64,000 bases of DNA from Bacteroidota bacterium (lineage in GTDB: Bacteria; Bacteroidota; Ignavibacteria; Tepidaquicellales; Tepidaquicellaceae), in the NCBI GenBank assembly GCA_018266875.1, contig JAFDZR010000045.1, positions 1 to 64,000 on the forward strand, read 5' to 3'. The notes under the pieces are model-generated. The model did not search any database, was not told the DNA's origin, and saw nothing but the letters and a program-made list of their open reading frames with translations. The position numbers and the translations under genes are program-made. Positions 54,891 to 62,782 of this stretch are shown here, piece after piece (positions within the stretch are counted from its first letter, which is position 1; each line of letters begins with the position of its first letter).

Positions 54891-54921
54891 AAAAAGGGTT
54901 GACAATCTGCCAACCCTTTTT
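54891..54921 (-). terminator. Terminator of the T9SS protein gene
   Basis: AAAAAGGGTTG (54891-54901) and CAACCCTTTTT (54911-54921) form a perfect 11-bp stem with a 9-base loop. The A-run at the left gives the minus-strand transcript a T tract. It lies 20 bases after the stop of the gene at 54942. Confidence 0.92.
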
Positions 54922-54941
54922 TGAAATATATTAAAACTATA

Positions 54942-56114
54942 TTACTTGATAAGAACCATTTTCTTTGTTGTTACAAAGTTGTTGTTGCCGGTTCCTGTTG
55001 CATTGATTCTGTAGAAATACATTCCGCTTGCTAAGTTAGCGCCGTTGAAGGTAGCTGTGTAATAACCTGCTGTCTTCACTTCGTTTACTAAACTTGCAAC
55101 TTCTCTTCCGGAGATGTCATAAAGTAAGATACTGACTTTTCCGTCGTAAGGAAGATCATAATCAATCTTTGTTGATGGATTGAAAGGATTCGGATAGTTC
55201 TGTGAAAGTTTGTAAGCATTAGGTACACCTACTTCGATCTCGCTTGAAAGGTTGAAATATTCAAAGTTTCCGTTGAAATCTACCTGTTTCAGTCTGTAGC
55301 TGTATTTTCCTGTGTTTACTCTTTCTGTGAATGAATAGCTCTTTGTTTCGTTGGTTGTTCCGTTACCGGATACATTACCTACTTTTGTCCAGTCTGTTGT
55401 TCCTGCCAATGTTCTTTCGATATCGAAACCGCTGTTGTTGGTTTCTTTAGCAGTTGACCAGTTAAGTGTAACATTGTTTCTGTTTACATTTGATGTGAAG
55501 CTTGCAAGCTCAACAGGAAGAACCGTGTTGAAGTCAACGCTGTGATTTGCACATCTTGTAACTTCTTTGTTTAACAGATCACTTTGATCATAAATGTTGA
55601 TCTTTGTTCTTGTCAGAGAGATTGGACTTTCACAACTGTCTCTGATAATGAAATTTCCGGAATTAATGTCAAAGGGATTGGAGGATGTAAGTTTCATTCT
55701 TCCTATCAGGGTAGGTACTCCCTGAGGGATGATTAATCCATTACCTGTACCCGGAAGTGAATTTGCAGCAAGTCTTAGCTCTCTGAAAGAACCTTGTACT
55801 ACGTTCTGAGGATTTCTCGGTCTGAAAGCAACCGGAAGATCTGAAACTGCATTTCCGCCTGATGAATCGTAACCGTAAGTTACAGTTCCACCTGCAAAGA
55901 AAGCATTATCTACTCTGAAGAAATACTGCCATCCTGCAGTTTCCCAGACATTGGCATCTGTGTGAGTGAAAACAATATCAAACTTGAAAGTGTTTGCATC
56001 TACAAGGACACCGTTTTTGACTTCCAATGTATAGCTTGGAATTTGTGCAAATGTTACATTTGCAAAAACAACAACCGCAAAAATTGCAATCATTAATTTT
56101 AGAGATTTTTTCAT
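54942..56114 (-). CDS. Abundant surface protein: possible cohesin-like domain, FnIII-like domain, T9SS sorting domain
   Basis: 390 residues. Signal peptide 1-23. Residues ~25-195 are paralogous to the N-terminal domain of the protein at 43841-44761 (FKFDIVFTHTD, AGWQYFFRVDN, GGTVTYGY, VSDLPVAFRPRNP, LRLAANSLPGTGNG). A FnIII-like domain follows (about 205-300, VELASFTSNVNRNNVTLNWS). Residues ~305-390 are a T9SS type A domain (YKLSQNYPNPFNPSTKIDY to KKMVLIK). Its codons favour AAC, AAG and GTT/ACT forms more than neighbouring genes, the kind of bias seen in highly expressed genes. It would be displayed on the surface. Function unknown; a scaffold for dockerin-bearing neighbours is a hypothesis. 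Confidence 0.82.
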   Translation of the reverse strand: MKKSLKLMIAIFAVVVFANVTFAQIPSYTLEVKNGVLVDANTFKFDIVFTHTDANVWETAGWQYFFRVDNAFFAGGTVTYGYDSSGGNAVSDLPVAFRPRNPQNVVQGSFRELRLAANSLPGTGNGLIIPQGVPTLIGRMKLTSSNPFDINSGNFIIRDSCESPISLTRTKINIYDQSDLLNKEVTRCANHSVDFNTVLPVELASFTSNVNRNNVTLNWSTAKETNNSGFDIERTLAGTTDWTKVGNVSGNGTTNETKSYSFTERVNTGKYSYRLKQVDFNGNFEYFNLSSEIEVGVPNAYKLSQNYPNPFNPSTKIDYDLPYDGKVSILLYDISGREVASLVNEVKTAGYYTATFNGANLASGMYFYRINATGTGNNNFVTTKKMVLIK

Positions 56115-56286
56115 TGTGTGTTTTTTTAATTAAAAAAATTGTTGAAAAAAATTGTTGCGTTTTGTTCTTGATTTTTTCTACTAAATTAAATCTTTCAGAT
56201 TAATTTTATATATACATTTAATTAACTTTATGTCAACAAAATATATTTTTTTCAGATATAGTATTTAACTCAGCATTCCTTTTGAA

Positions 56287-56326
56287 ACCCCATGCGGGGC
56301 AGGATCATTGCCCGCCCCCGCAAAGG
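56287..56326 (-). promoter_or_regulatory. GC-rich structured element in an AT-rich gap
   Basis: About 40 bases here are ~70% G+C in a genome region near 35%. On the minus strand GCGGGG...GGGCA can pair with TGCCCCGC across ATGATCC with a bulge, and CCTTT/AAAGG flanks could close an outer stem. It follows the 936-residue protein gene by about 13 bases. A clear T tract is missing, so it may be an imperfect terminator or RNA-stability element. Confidence 0.45.
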
Positions 56327-56338
56327 ATGTGTTACAGT

Positions 56339-59149
56339 TTAATCTTCTTTTTTTACATTTGAATTATCCGGCTGAGAATTATCAATCTTCGGGACTGCGT
56401 TCGGATCAGGAAGAATGATTAATTCGGTCGGTGCCTTATAGTTATAATTTATTTCTTTTATTTCATTTGAAACAGAAACTCCCGGAGGCGTTACTTCTCC
56501 GATGAAATTAAATGCATTATTATCTGCAAATGTCGCATCACCCACGTCGACTACTCCGTCCCAGTTCAGATCTGTTATATCATATGGACCACTGACAAAG
56601 TTGAAGATGTCATTATCGATCTGAGCGACGTCCGCAAGATCTATGACCGCATCACCGTTTACATCACCTGTATAAATTGATGCCGCTCCGTTCACAAGCA
56701 CTGCATTGGATCCGTATGTCTGTCCAATTCCGGTTGTGAAGTCATACTTGAGAGTATCATTTAATGAAGATGTAGAATTACTGAATACACGGATTGAGTT
56801 TCTGTGTCTTATGGAAATGTAATACGGCTGACCTTTCTTAAGAACGCTTACATCAATGTATTTTCTTCCGAAAGAGTAGTTGTTTATAGTATTTCTTGCA
56901 GAATCCAGGAATACTTTATTGCTCTGTATTATCTGATAAGGAGCAGTTGCATTCCTAATTACAACCTGCACAGTATCTCTTACTCTTCCGTTGCTCTGAA
57001 GACCCTGAAGCGAAAGTCCTACGCAGAGAATCTGAACATCATGAACATTAAGCGAATTCTGATTTGGACCGAATTCAACTGCCAGACCTTTTCTGTTAGT
57101 ATTGTAAATAAGTCTGTTAACATTTATCTCTGTAATAGGACTTGCAGGGAATGGATTTCCTGAAGATACATAACCTGAATATGCAGATGCGCCCAGGGAT
57201 GTCCAGCCCATTACATAATTCCTGAAAACCGTAGCTGCAGGTGGATTCGCTGCCAGTCTTGCCAAATAGTTATCTATAAATGATGCGCTTGTATTGTTGT
57301 TTGTTTCATCTGCAAATGTTACTCTCCAGTTTGAATTTGCTCCTGCGGTGTTTACTATCTGCAGAACCACCTGGAATGTAACCCAGTCTGTAGTCGGAGC
57401 AAACGATACTGCCCTGTCATAGGTTATTATCAGCTGATTTCCGACAGCCTTGTAACTCAATCTGTTACTGCCTCCGGTAATTTGACCAAAATTGATATCA
57501 TGCCAGAAGGCAAGAATAGCATTATGCGGAACCTGCGCTCCGTCAATGTTGAAATCATTGAAACTGTATGTACCATATGCTTCTGTCATTCCAATAATTC
57601 CGTTTGTATTTACGAACAGTGAATCATAACCAACACCGTTTAATTTGATTCTTTTGCCTGTGGTGTCAATATTGTACTGCATAAGAATATCTTTCAGACT
57701 CAATTTAAAATAACCGTCATCCAGACTGCCTACTAAGGTATAACCAGGCTGTGCTGCAGAATTCAGGATGATACTCTTGCTTCCCAAAGTATCCTTCCAT
57801 CCCCATTTGGGATACGAAGGCTGATTCGTGGCAAGATTATTAGCATAGAAGTAACCGCTGTCCTGTCCGTAGTTTGCAAGTATTACCGCTACGCTGAATG
57901 TAGTTTTTAAAGTATCATTTATTCTTTTAGAATCTGTCGGAAGATTTGTATAAGCTGTTACATTATAAGTTCCTGCAGTCGTAAAAGCAAAAGAACTCGG
58001 CATTGTAACTGATTTTTCAAAACCGGAAGCGAGCGTATCTGCTGTACTGTCTGCATATGCTACAGGACCGGTAATTTTATAGATAGTATAAAAAGGAGTT
58101 GTCTGATTTGAAGTTCCGTAATTCTTTATCTTTACAGAAGGAAATACTGCAGGATCACCTACAAAATAAGCTCCTGAAGGGGCGTTATTTACAGTTACTC
58201 CAACGTCATTTGCCGGAGGAGGCGGTGGAGACCATCTGAAAATTTTACCGGATGACGGGAATACAGTGCTGCTGATATCACATGTTGAAGCGTTTGTTCC
58301 GCCTGCAACTGTAGCATTCCAGTTTGTGGTAGTGCTTCTGTTGTTAAAATCAGCATTGGTTGCACCTCTGAGCCCAACCTGAGTTGTACTTAATGTAGCA
58401 TTGGCAATTTTAAATGTACCGTAAACAACTTCGGCTACTCCTGTAGCTTCGTATAGTTTTATCTGAATATTAAAGTTGTCATGAAGACCTGTTGTACCGT
58501 ATCTTTTGAAGTTAGTGTATTGAAGCGTAAAAATTCTGCTGCCTGCAGAACCGGTTGTAGAATATCTGATATTACCAGATGCGCAGGTTTTCGTACTTGT
58601 AGAAGTTGAAGTTGCGGCAAGATCCATGTATACCTCGCCTAATCCTATGTTAAAGCCTGTCACTCTCGTACCGGCTGCAATACCGGTTCCAATAAGAAGT
58701 CTGCCGACTACAATACCGTCAAAGTTCGTAACACCCGATAAGGTTGTGGATGCTAACGTTGCAGTTGCATTAAATAAAAATCCTCCCTGCATATCCCTTG
58801 TTACCGGAGCTATACAACCGACGTAAGCTGTTGTACTTGATATCGGAGTATAGTTAGTTGTTCCCGGACCTGTGGCTCCGAATGTCATCTGAAAATTGGT
58901 ATTCATGTTAAAAGTAGAATAACCAATTCCGTTAAACACAAAAGAAAATCCGATCGGAACATTAAGATACTGAACATCATCAAGTGAAGTAGCGCCTGAT
59001 GATCCAGTTGTTGAATCAAGCAGCGTTCCTGTTATGGGAGTGTAAGCTCCGCTGCTTTCTGAAAACACATAGGTACTGACTTGAGCCTTTAAATTTACTG
59101 TTATCAGGAACAGTAAAGCTAAAGATAAAACCGAAAATAGTTTTTTCAT
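56339..59149 (-). CDS. Large secreted protein with internal dockerin-like module and acidic tail
   Basis: 936 residues. Signal peptide 1-22. No enzymatic family is recognised. The N-terminal region (about 25-310) is Thr/Ser/Gly-rich and beta-rich with DGIVVGRLLIGTGI and DNFNIQIKLYEATGV. It ends in a Pro linker (RWSPPPPPAND). A CARDB-like or Ig-like domain follows (about 315-425). A second lectin-like region with FWHDINFGQITGG and WRVTFADETNNNT covers about 430-690. The shared module (about 705-890) contains TGDVNGDAVIDLAD and TDLNWDGVVDVGD; here Trp replaces the usual Gly-type residue. Unlike the other four, the module is followed by ~50 extra residues rich in Pro/Asn/Asp ending KKED. It likely forms the first unit of the island, with a 325-base upstream gap. 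Confidence 0.75.
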   Translation of the reverse strand: MKKLFSVLSLALLFLITVNLKAQVSTYVFSESSGAYTPITGTLLDSTTGSSGATSLDDVQYLNVPIGFSFVFNGIGYSTFNMNTNFQMTFGATGPGTTNYTPISSTTAYVGCIAPVTRDMQGGFLFNATATLASTTLSGVTNFDGIVVGRLLIGTGIAAGTRVTGFNIGLGEVYMDLAATSTSTSTKTCASGNIRYSTTGSAGSRIFTLQYTNFKRYGTTGLHDNFNIQIKLYEATGVAEVVYGTFKIANATLSTTQVGLRGATNADFNNRSTTTNWNATVAGGTNASTCDISSTVFPSSGKIFRWSPPPPPANDVGVTVNNAPSGAYFVGDPAVFPSVKIKNYGTSNQTTPFYTIYKITGPVAYADSTADTLASGFEKSVTMPSSFAFTTAGTYNVTAYTNLPTDSKRINDTLKTTFSVAVILANYGQDSGYFYANNLATNQPSYPKWGWKDTLGSKSIILNSAAQPGYTLVGSLDDGYFKLSLKDILMQYNIDTTGKRIKLNGVGYDSLFVNTNGIIGMTEAYGTYSFNDFNIDGAQVPHNAILAFWHDINFGQITGGSNRLSYKAVGNQLIITYDRAVSFAPTTDWVTFQVVLQIVNTAGANSNWRVTFADETNNNTSASFIDNYLARLAANPPAATVFRNYVMGWTSLGASAYSGYVSSGNPFPASPITEINVNRLIYNTNRKGLAVEFGPNQNSLNVHDVQILCVGLSLQGLQSNGRVRDTVQVVIRNATAPYQIIQSNKVFLDSARNTINNYSFGRKYIDVSVLKKGQPYYISIRHRNSIRVFSNSTSSLNDTLKYDFTTGIGQTYGSNAVLVNGAASIYTGDVNGDAVIDLADVAQIDNDIFNFVSGPYDITDLNWDGVVDVGDATFADNNAFNFIGEVTPPGVSVSNEIKEINYNYKAPTELIILPDPNAVPKIDNSQPDNSNVKKED

Positions 59150-59474
59150 GGTTTTATGGGTTTAATTATTAAAAAAAAAATTTAGGTGTATTTAAAAATA
59201 TGATAAACACATAAATAAAACAATAGTTTTTTTTCGTTTTTTCTAATATGAAACCTTTGTACAAATCTAAAACTGATTCTAACAAAATCCTAACAAATTC
59301 ATGTTACGCAGATAAAATCATTTTATTCGTCCGGCAGTATTTATACTTGAAGTTTGGATAAGGATGCTATTTAAAAAGCAGGATGGTTTTATAAAAAAAA
59401 TCAAACCGGTAAAATTAGTTATATTTTTTTATTGATCATATAAGCGGAAGATTATGATTAGGATTAATATTGAA
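59150..59474. other. 325-base gap upstream of the 936-residue protein gene
   Basis: AT-rich, no coding frame. On the minus strand TAGATTTG (59262-59269) fits the Bacteroidetes -7 consensus TAnnTTTG, but no -33 element has the right spacing, so it is only a weak promoter candidate. No terminator for the birA gene end is evident. Confidence 0.35.
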
Positions 59475-60266
59475 TCATACTGAAAGAGTAATTTCTCCTG
59501 AATAGAACCGTTTAAGACTTCCGTCCGGATATCTCAGGCAGAGCGCTCCGTTATTATCTATATTTTCCACTGTTCCGGAATCCGGAGTTTCATCATCGTA
59601 TTTTCTGAACTCAATATTTTTCCCGATTAATGCCGATCCTGACTTCCATTTGTCCATTAACCCCGGGTATTCATCAAGCAAAGGAATATTTCCGTAAAAA
59701 TTTTTAACGTATTCAATGAGGATTATTTCCGGTTTTATTTCAACATCTGATTCCCTTGCAAGAGAAGTAGATTTTACTGAAATGCTTTCATCCAGATCTC
59801 TTTCATTCATATTCAATCCGCAGCCGATAATAAATATTTTATCAGGCATACTTATGTCTTTTAATTCAAGTAAAAACCCCGATACTTTTTTACCATTGAG
59901 CAGCAGATCGTTCGGCCATTTTAATGTGAATTTCATTTCACTGTAATCTCTGAATATGTCCTTCAAGGTATAATAAAGTATATAGGAAGAATAGAAATTT
60001 ACTCTGTGTATCTCATCCACAGAAAGCGTGAATTTTTTCACAAGTGTGAAAGTAAGATTTTTACCGGGTGAAGAGATCCATTTTCTGCTGAACCTGCCGA
60101 TACCTTTTTTCTGATATGATGTAAGAAATAAGATATTATCGGAATCCGGATTTTGTGTAATGTATTCCTTTGCAAAAATGTTGGTAGAATCAAGCTCATC
60201 AAAGTAAAACAAATTATCCAAAGGACCGTTATGAACAATTTTTTCAATGAGAAGGTCTTTATTCAT
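59475..60266 (-). CDS. birA: Biotin--protein ligase, catalytic form without DNA-binding domain
   Basis: 263 residues. The biotin-adenylate binding motif GIGRFSRKW is at 55-63 and KWPNDLLLNGKKVSGFLLEL follows near 113-132. A C-terminal SH3-like domain ends with DGSLKRFYSGEITLSV. It lacks the N-terminal helix-turn-helix of E. coli BirA, so it biotinylates carboxylases but probably does not repress biotin genes. It starts 14 bases after the subtilase gene on the same strand, so it may be co-transcribed. Biotin genes are not seen in the window. Confidence 0.93.
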   Translation of the reverse strand: MNKDLLIEKIVHNGPLDNLFYFDELDSTNIFAKEYITQNPDSDNILFLTSYQKKGIGRFSRKWISSPGKNLTFTLVKKFTLSVDEIHRVNFYSSYILYYTLKDIFRDYSEMKFTLKWPNDLLLNGKKVSGFLLELKDISMPDKIFIIGCGLNMNERDLDESISVKSTSLARESDVEIKPEIILIEYVKNFYGNIPLLDEYPGLMDKWKSGSALIGKNIEFRKYDDETPDSGTVENIDNNGALCLRYPDGSLKRFYSGEITLSV

Positions 60267-60280
60267 TTTCTCCAGCGGGT

Positions 60281-61945
60281 TTATCTCAATTTGGGTTTGG
60301 AAGGTTCTGAATATTCTTTATTGCTTTTCTCGTCATCCTTTCCATAATTGTTTTTTTCTTTCTTATCCTTTTCTTTGTCATAATTTTCAGGTATGTCTTT
60401 TTCTTTTTTTTCTTCCTTTTTCAGTTCTTCCTTTTTCAGTTCTTCTTTTTTCACAACTTTATCAGGTACTTCGTATGTAAGCGCAGCATAACTGTCCACT
60501 CTTCCGAATCCGTAATACTGATCCCATCCGGGAGTATCTTCTCTCGGATCGCCTACAAGGTCTTTCGCAGTAAAGCTTATTATCTTTTTCAGATCCTCGG
60601 AAGTTCTTTCCATATTCTGGGCAAGCAGCAAAGAAGCAATTCCGCTGACTATTGCTGTTGACTGTGAAGTACCGCTCCAGAATACATCATAACTTTCAGT
60701 ATTCTCATAGTCCAGTCCGTAAATCTTATTTCCTGGCGCAACGACAGAAATGTTTTTCCCCCAGCAGCTTCCTCCTCCCCAAGAAAATCTTTTGCATCTT
60801 TTATCATCAGTGTCAGTTGCTCCGACAGCCATTACCCCTTCAAAACCGGCCGGATAATAATTCCTGTTATCGCCTTTATTCATCATTGCCGATACGACAA
60901 GTACTCCGCTTTCGACAGCATACTCAACGGCTGTTTTAAGTACTTTCGAATAGTCATCTCCGCCTTCGCTCATATTAATAATATCTGCCCCGTTATCAAC
61001 CGCATACTTTATTGATTCAGCCCACCAGTCATATTCTCCGCTGTTGTATGAATTAAGATTCTTGCAGTTCATAAGTCTGCATTTCTGATCCACTCCAGCA
61101 AATCCTATCTGATTATTAGTGCTGGCTCCTATTACTGTTGCTATATTCGTTCCGTGTCCGAATCCGTCTTCCGGCTTTTTGTCGTCATAAGCAAAATCCC
61201 ATCCTTTAATGTCGTCAACATAACCATTGTAATCGTCATCAATTCCGTTATTCGGAATCTCGCCTCCGTTGATCCACATCCTGTCTCTGAGATCCGGATG
61301 ATCATCTCTTATACCTGAGTCAAGTATTGCAACAACAACTTCATCGCTTCCTTTTTCAATAGCCCATGTGTAGACGATTTTTATGTCAGCACCTATTTTA
61401 GGCAGACCGCCGCTGGTGGGATCCACTGAACCGTTGTTCTGAAGATACCACTGTTTATAAAACATTTCGTCATTTGGAATTTCATCCGGTGTTTTTCCCG
61501 GAAAAAAGTTTTTCAGTTTTAATTCCTTTACTCCTGCAGAATGTCCGGCTGGAACGGGTTCGCAGTATTCGGTATTTTCATCCAGCGAAAATTCGGAAAC
61601 CGCTTTTTCAATATCGTTCTTATTGTCATCGCTGAGATAAAGAACGTATATTCTGCTCATCTGAAATTTATCGTAGAGATCTTTCCTGCCGTTATTTATT
61701 CTGAATAGTTTTTTTATCTTACTGACCTTAAATTTTTCAATTTTATTGTCAAGAGAACTGATACCAGTCTGCAGACTTATTTCGCCCGTAGCTTCTGAAA
61801 TCTTTAAGTCTGATCTGGTTTTCAGGAAAATTTTATTCCTGGATAAATTTGAAGTTTGGCCGGCGGTAAATTCCGAATTTACAGAATTTCCTGTGAATAA
61901 AACTGCTGCAAAAGATATTAACGCTGTAATTAATAATTTTATCAT
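60281..61945 (-). CDS. Secreted subtilase (S8) with Lys/Glu-rich tail
   Basis: 554 residues. Signal peptide (1-24), a propeptide-like part (about 25-175), then a subtilisin domain: Asp near 210 (VVVAILDSGIRDDHPD), His near 265 (GFGHGTNIATVIGAS) and Ser near 426 (WSGTSQSTAIVSGIAS). The sequence VVSAMMNKGD stands at the oxyanion site, where Asn is kept in a shifted context. From about residue 495 the protein runs into a charged low-complexity tail (KKEELKKEELKKEEKKEKD and similar to the end), with no sorting signal or dockerin. The tail might interact with nucleic acid, polysaccharide or membranes; its role is unknown. It is followed by birA. Confidence 0.87.
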   Translation of the reverse strand: MIKLLITALISFAAVLFTGNSVNSEFTAGQTSNLSRNKIFLKTRSDLKISEATGEISLQTGISSLDNKIEKFKVSKIKKLFRINNGRKDLYDKFQMSRIYVLYLSDDNKNDIEKAVSEFSLDENTEYCEPVPAGHSAGVKELKLKNFFPGKTPDEIPNDEMFYKQWYLQNNGSVDPTSGGLPKIGADIKIVYTWAIEKGSDEVVVAILDSGIRDDHPDLRDRMWINGGEIPNNGIDDDYNGYVDDIKGWDFAYDDKKPEDGFGHGTNIATVIGASTNNQIGFAGVDQKCRLMNCKNLNSYNSGEYDWWAESIKYAVDNGADIINMSEGGDDYSKVLKTAVEYAVESGVLVVSAMMNKGDNRNYYPAGFEGVMAVGATDTDDKRCKRFSWGGGSCWGKNISVVAPGNKIYGLDYENTESYDVFWSGTSQSTAIVSGIASLLLAQNMERTSEDLKKIISFTAKDLVGDPREDTPGWDQYYGFGRVDSYAALTYEVPDKVVKKEELKKEELKKEEKKEKDIPENYDKEKDKKEKNNYGKDDEKSNKEYSEPSKPKLR

Positions 61946-61962
61946 AAAATAAAAATCATTTT

Positions 61963-62697
61963 TTAAAAATTATAAGCTATTCCAAGACTAAGATTTAAAC
62001 CGTCAACAAATACTTTAGAGTTAAGCTTCTGTTCCAGCTGATATGAAATTCCGTTTATCGTAAACTGCGGAATAGGAAATTCGCTTTTTACTTTGTATTC
62101 ACCCTGCCTGAACCTAACTTCGAAAACCCCTGATATGTTCCTGCTAAAAAAATATTCAATGACACTTGTCACCACAAAACTGAATCCGGGTTCTTTGGAA
62201 ATAGTCTTAGACTGGATATTCAGCACAGTTCTTTTCCTGTCCCCGAAGTACATTCCGACACCGCCTCCAAAATAGATCTTTAGATCTTCAGTAAAATCAG
62301 GGATGTTGAAATATCCCATCACTTCTATCGGGATCATGGTCAGCTCCTCTTTCACTCTGGCTCTTATCGTAACGGAATCCGAGATAAAAGTTTCCGTCAG
62401 TTCTTCATCCAGTATTTTAACATATTCCGCCGAAATACCGAAAGAGAGATCCTGTCTGAACAGTTTTTTACGGAGCAGAACTCCCCATCCGTATCCGCCG
62501 GAAACATCTTCAAGAAAATTCCTTTCAAACGCATTTTCAGAAAACGGATTCAGCTGAATCGAAGCTGATGAAACGTAATTGACAGAGGGCTTAAGACTAA
62601 AACCGCTGCCGAGGGTTATTTCTGTTTCATTCTGCGAATATGTAATTCCGTTATACAACAAAATGAACATGGGAAATATTTTCAGAAATAACTTCAT
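61963..62697 (-). CDS. Outer-membrane beta-barrel protein
   Basis: 244 residues from ATG 62697. The upstream ATG at 62709 lies in the terminator stem and is rejected. Signal peptide MKLFLKIFPMFILLYNGITYSQ (shortened: KIFPMFILLYNGITYS). The remainder alternates hydrophobic and polar residues in strand pairs (YGWGVLLRKKLF, LSFGISAEYVKIL, IPIEVMGYFNIP, KIYFGGGVGMYFGD, ISGVFEVRFRQGEYKV) and ends in LSLGIAYNF with C-terminal Phe, the barrel signature. It resembles the porin-family/OmpW-like eight-strand group of Bacteroidota, without assigned substrate. It lies 18 bases upstream of the subtilase gene. Confidence 0.8.
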   Translation of the reverse strand: MKLFLKIFPMFILLYNGITYSQNETEITLGSGFSLKPSVNYVSSASIQLNPFSENAFERNFLEDVSGGYGWGVLLRKKLFRQDLSFGISAEYVKILDEELTETFISDSVTIRARVKEELTMIPIEVMGYFNIPDFTEDLKIYFGGGVGMYFGDRKRTVLNIQSKTISKEPGFSFVVTSVIEYFFSRNISGVFEVRFRQGEYKVKSEFPIPQFTINGISYQLEQKLNSKVFVDGLNLSLGIAYNF

Positions 62698-62701
62698 AAA
62701 A

Positions 62702-62730
62702 AAACCCACTAGTTTAATAATAGTGGGTTT
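62702..62730 (-). terminator. Terminator abutting the outer-membrane protein start
   Basis: AAACCCACTA (62702-62711) pairs with TAGTGGGTTT (62721-62730). On the minus strand a run of seven T follows and ends two bases before the ATG at 62697. It stands after the PpiD-like gene, so it probably ends or attenuates that transcript immediately before the next gene. Confidence 0.85.
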
Positions 62731-62782
62731 AGATAATGTTTTTTAAATTAAAATTTAATTCAATTTTTACTGACCATTTTTA

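Larger units (their letters stand above)
54547..54941. other. 395-base gap between the two surface-protein genes
   Basis: It contains the CHRD gene ribosome binding site, the terminator at 54891-54921 and about 330 AT-rich bases in between that should hold the CHRD promoter. No open frame or RNA gene is recognisable. Confidence 0.5.
44879..57030 (-). repeat. Five copies of a ~175-residue dockerin-like C-terminal module
   Basis: Approximate copies: 44879-45420, 46909-47440, 49892-50420, 53560-54090 and 56490-57030, all minus strand. Each has EG(F/L)Y or an equivalent start, an LR...SPY..VDS strand pair, the phrase HRNSIETWS or HRNSIRVFS, YDF/YNF, YGxN, then YSGDVNxDGxID..D.....DN/DND and (T/S)DxNxDxxxD..D....DNN. 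The neighbourhood holds one further relic at 46708-46785. The copies are divergent, so repeats arose by old duplication rather than recent recombination. Confidence 0.8.

Noticed and set aside
62698-62709. First ATG of the barrel-protein gene
   Set aside because: It lies inside the stem and T tract of the upstream terminator; the next ATG gives a normal signal peptide.
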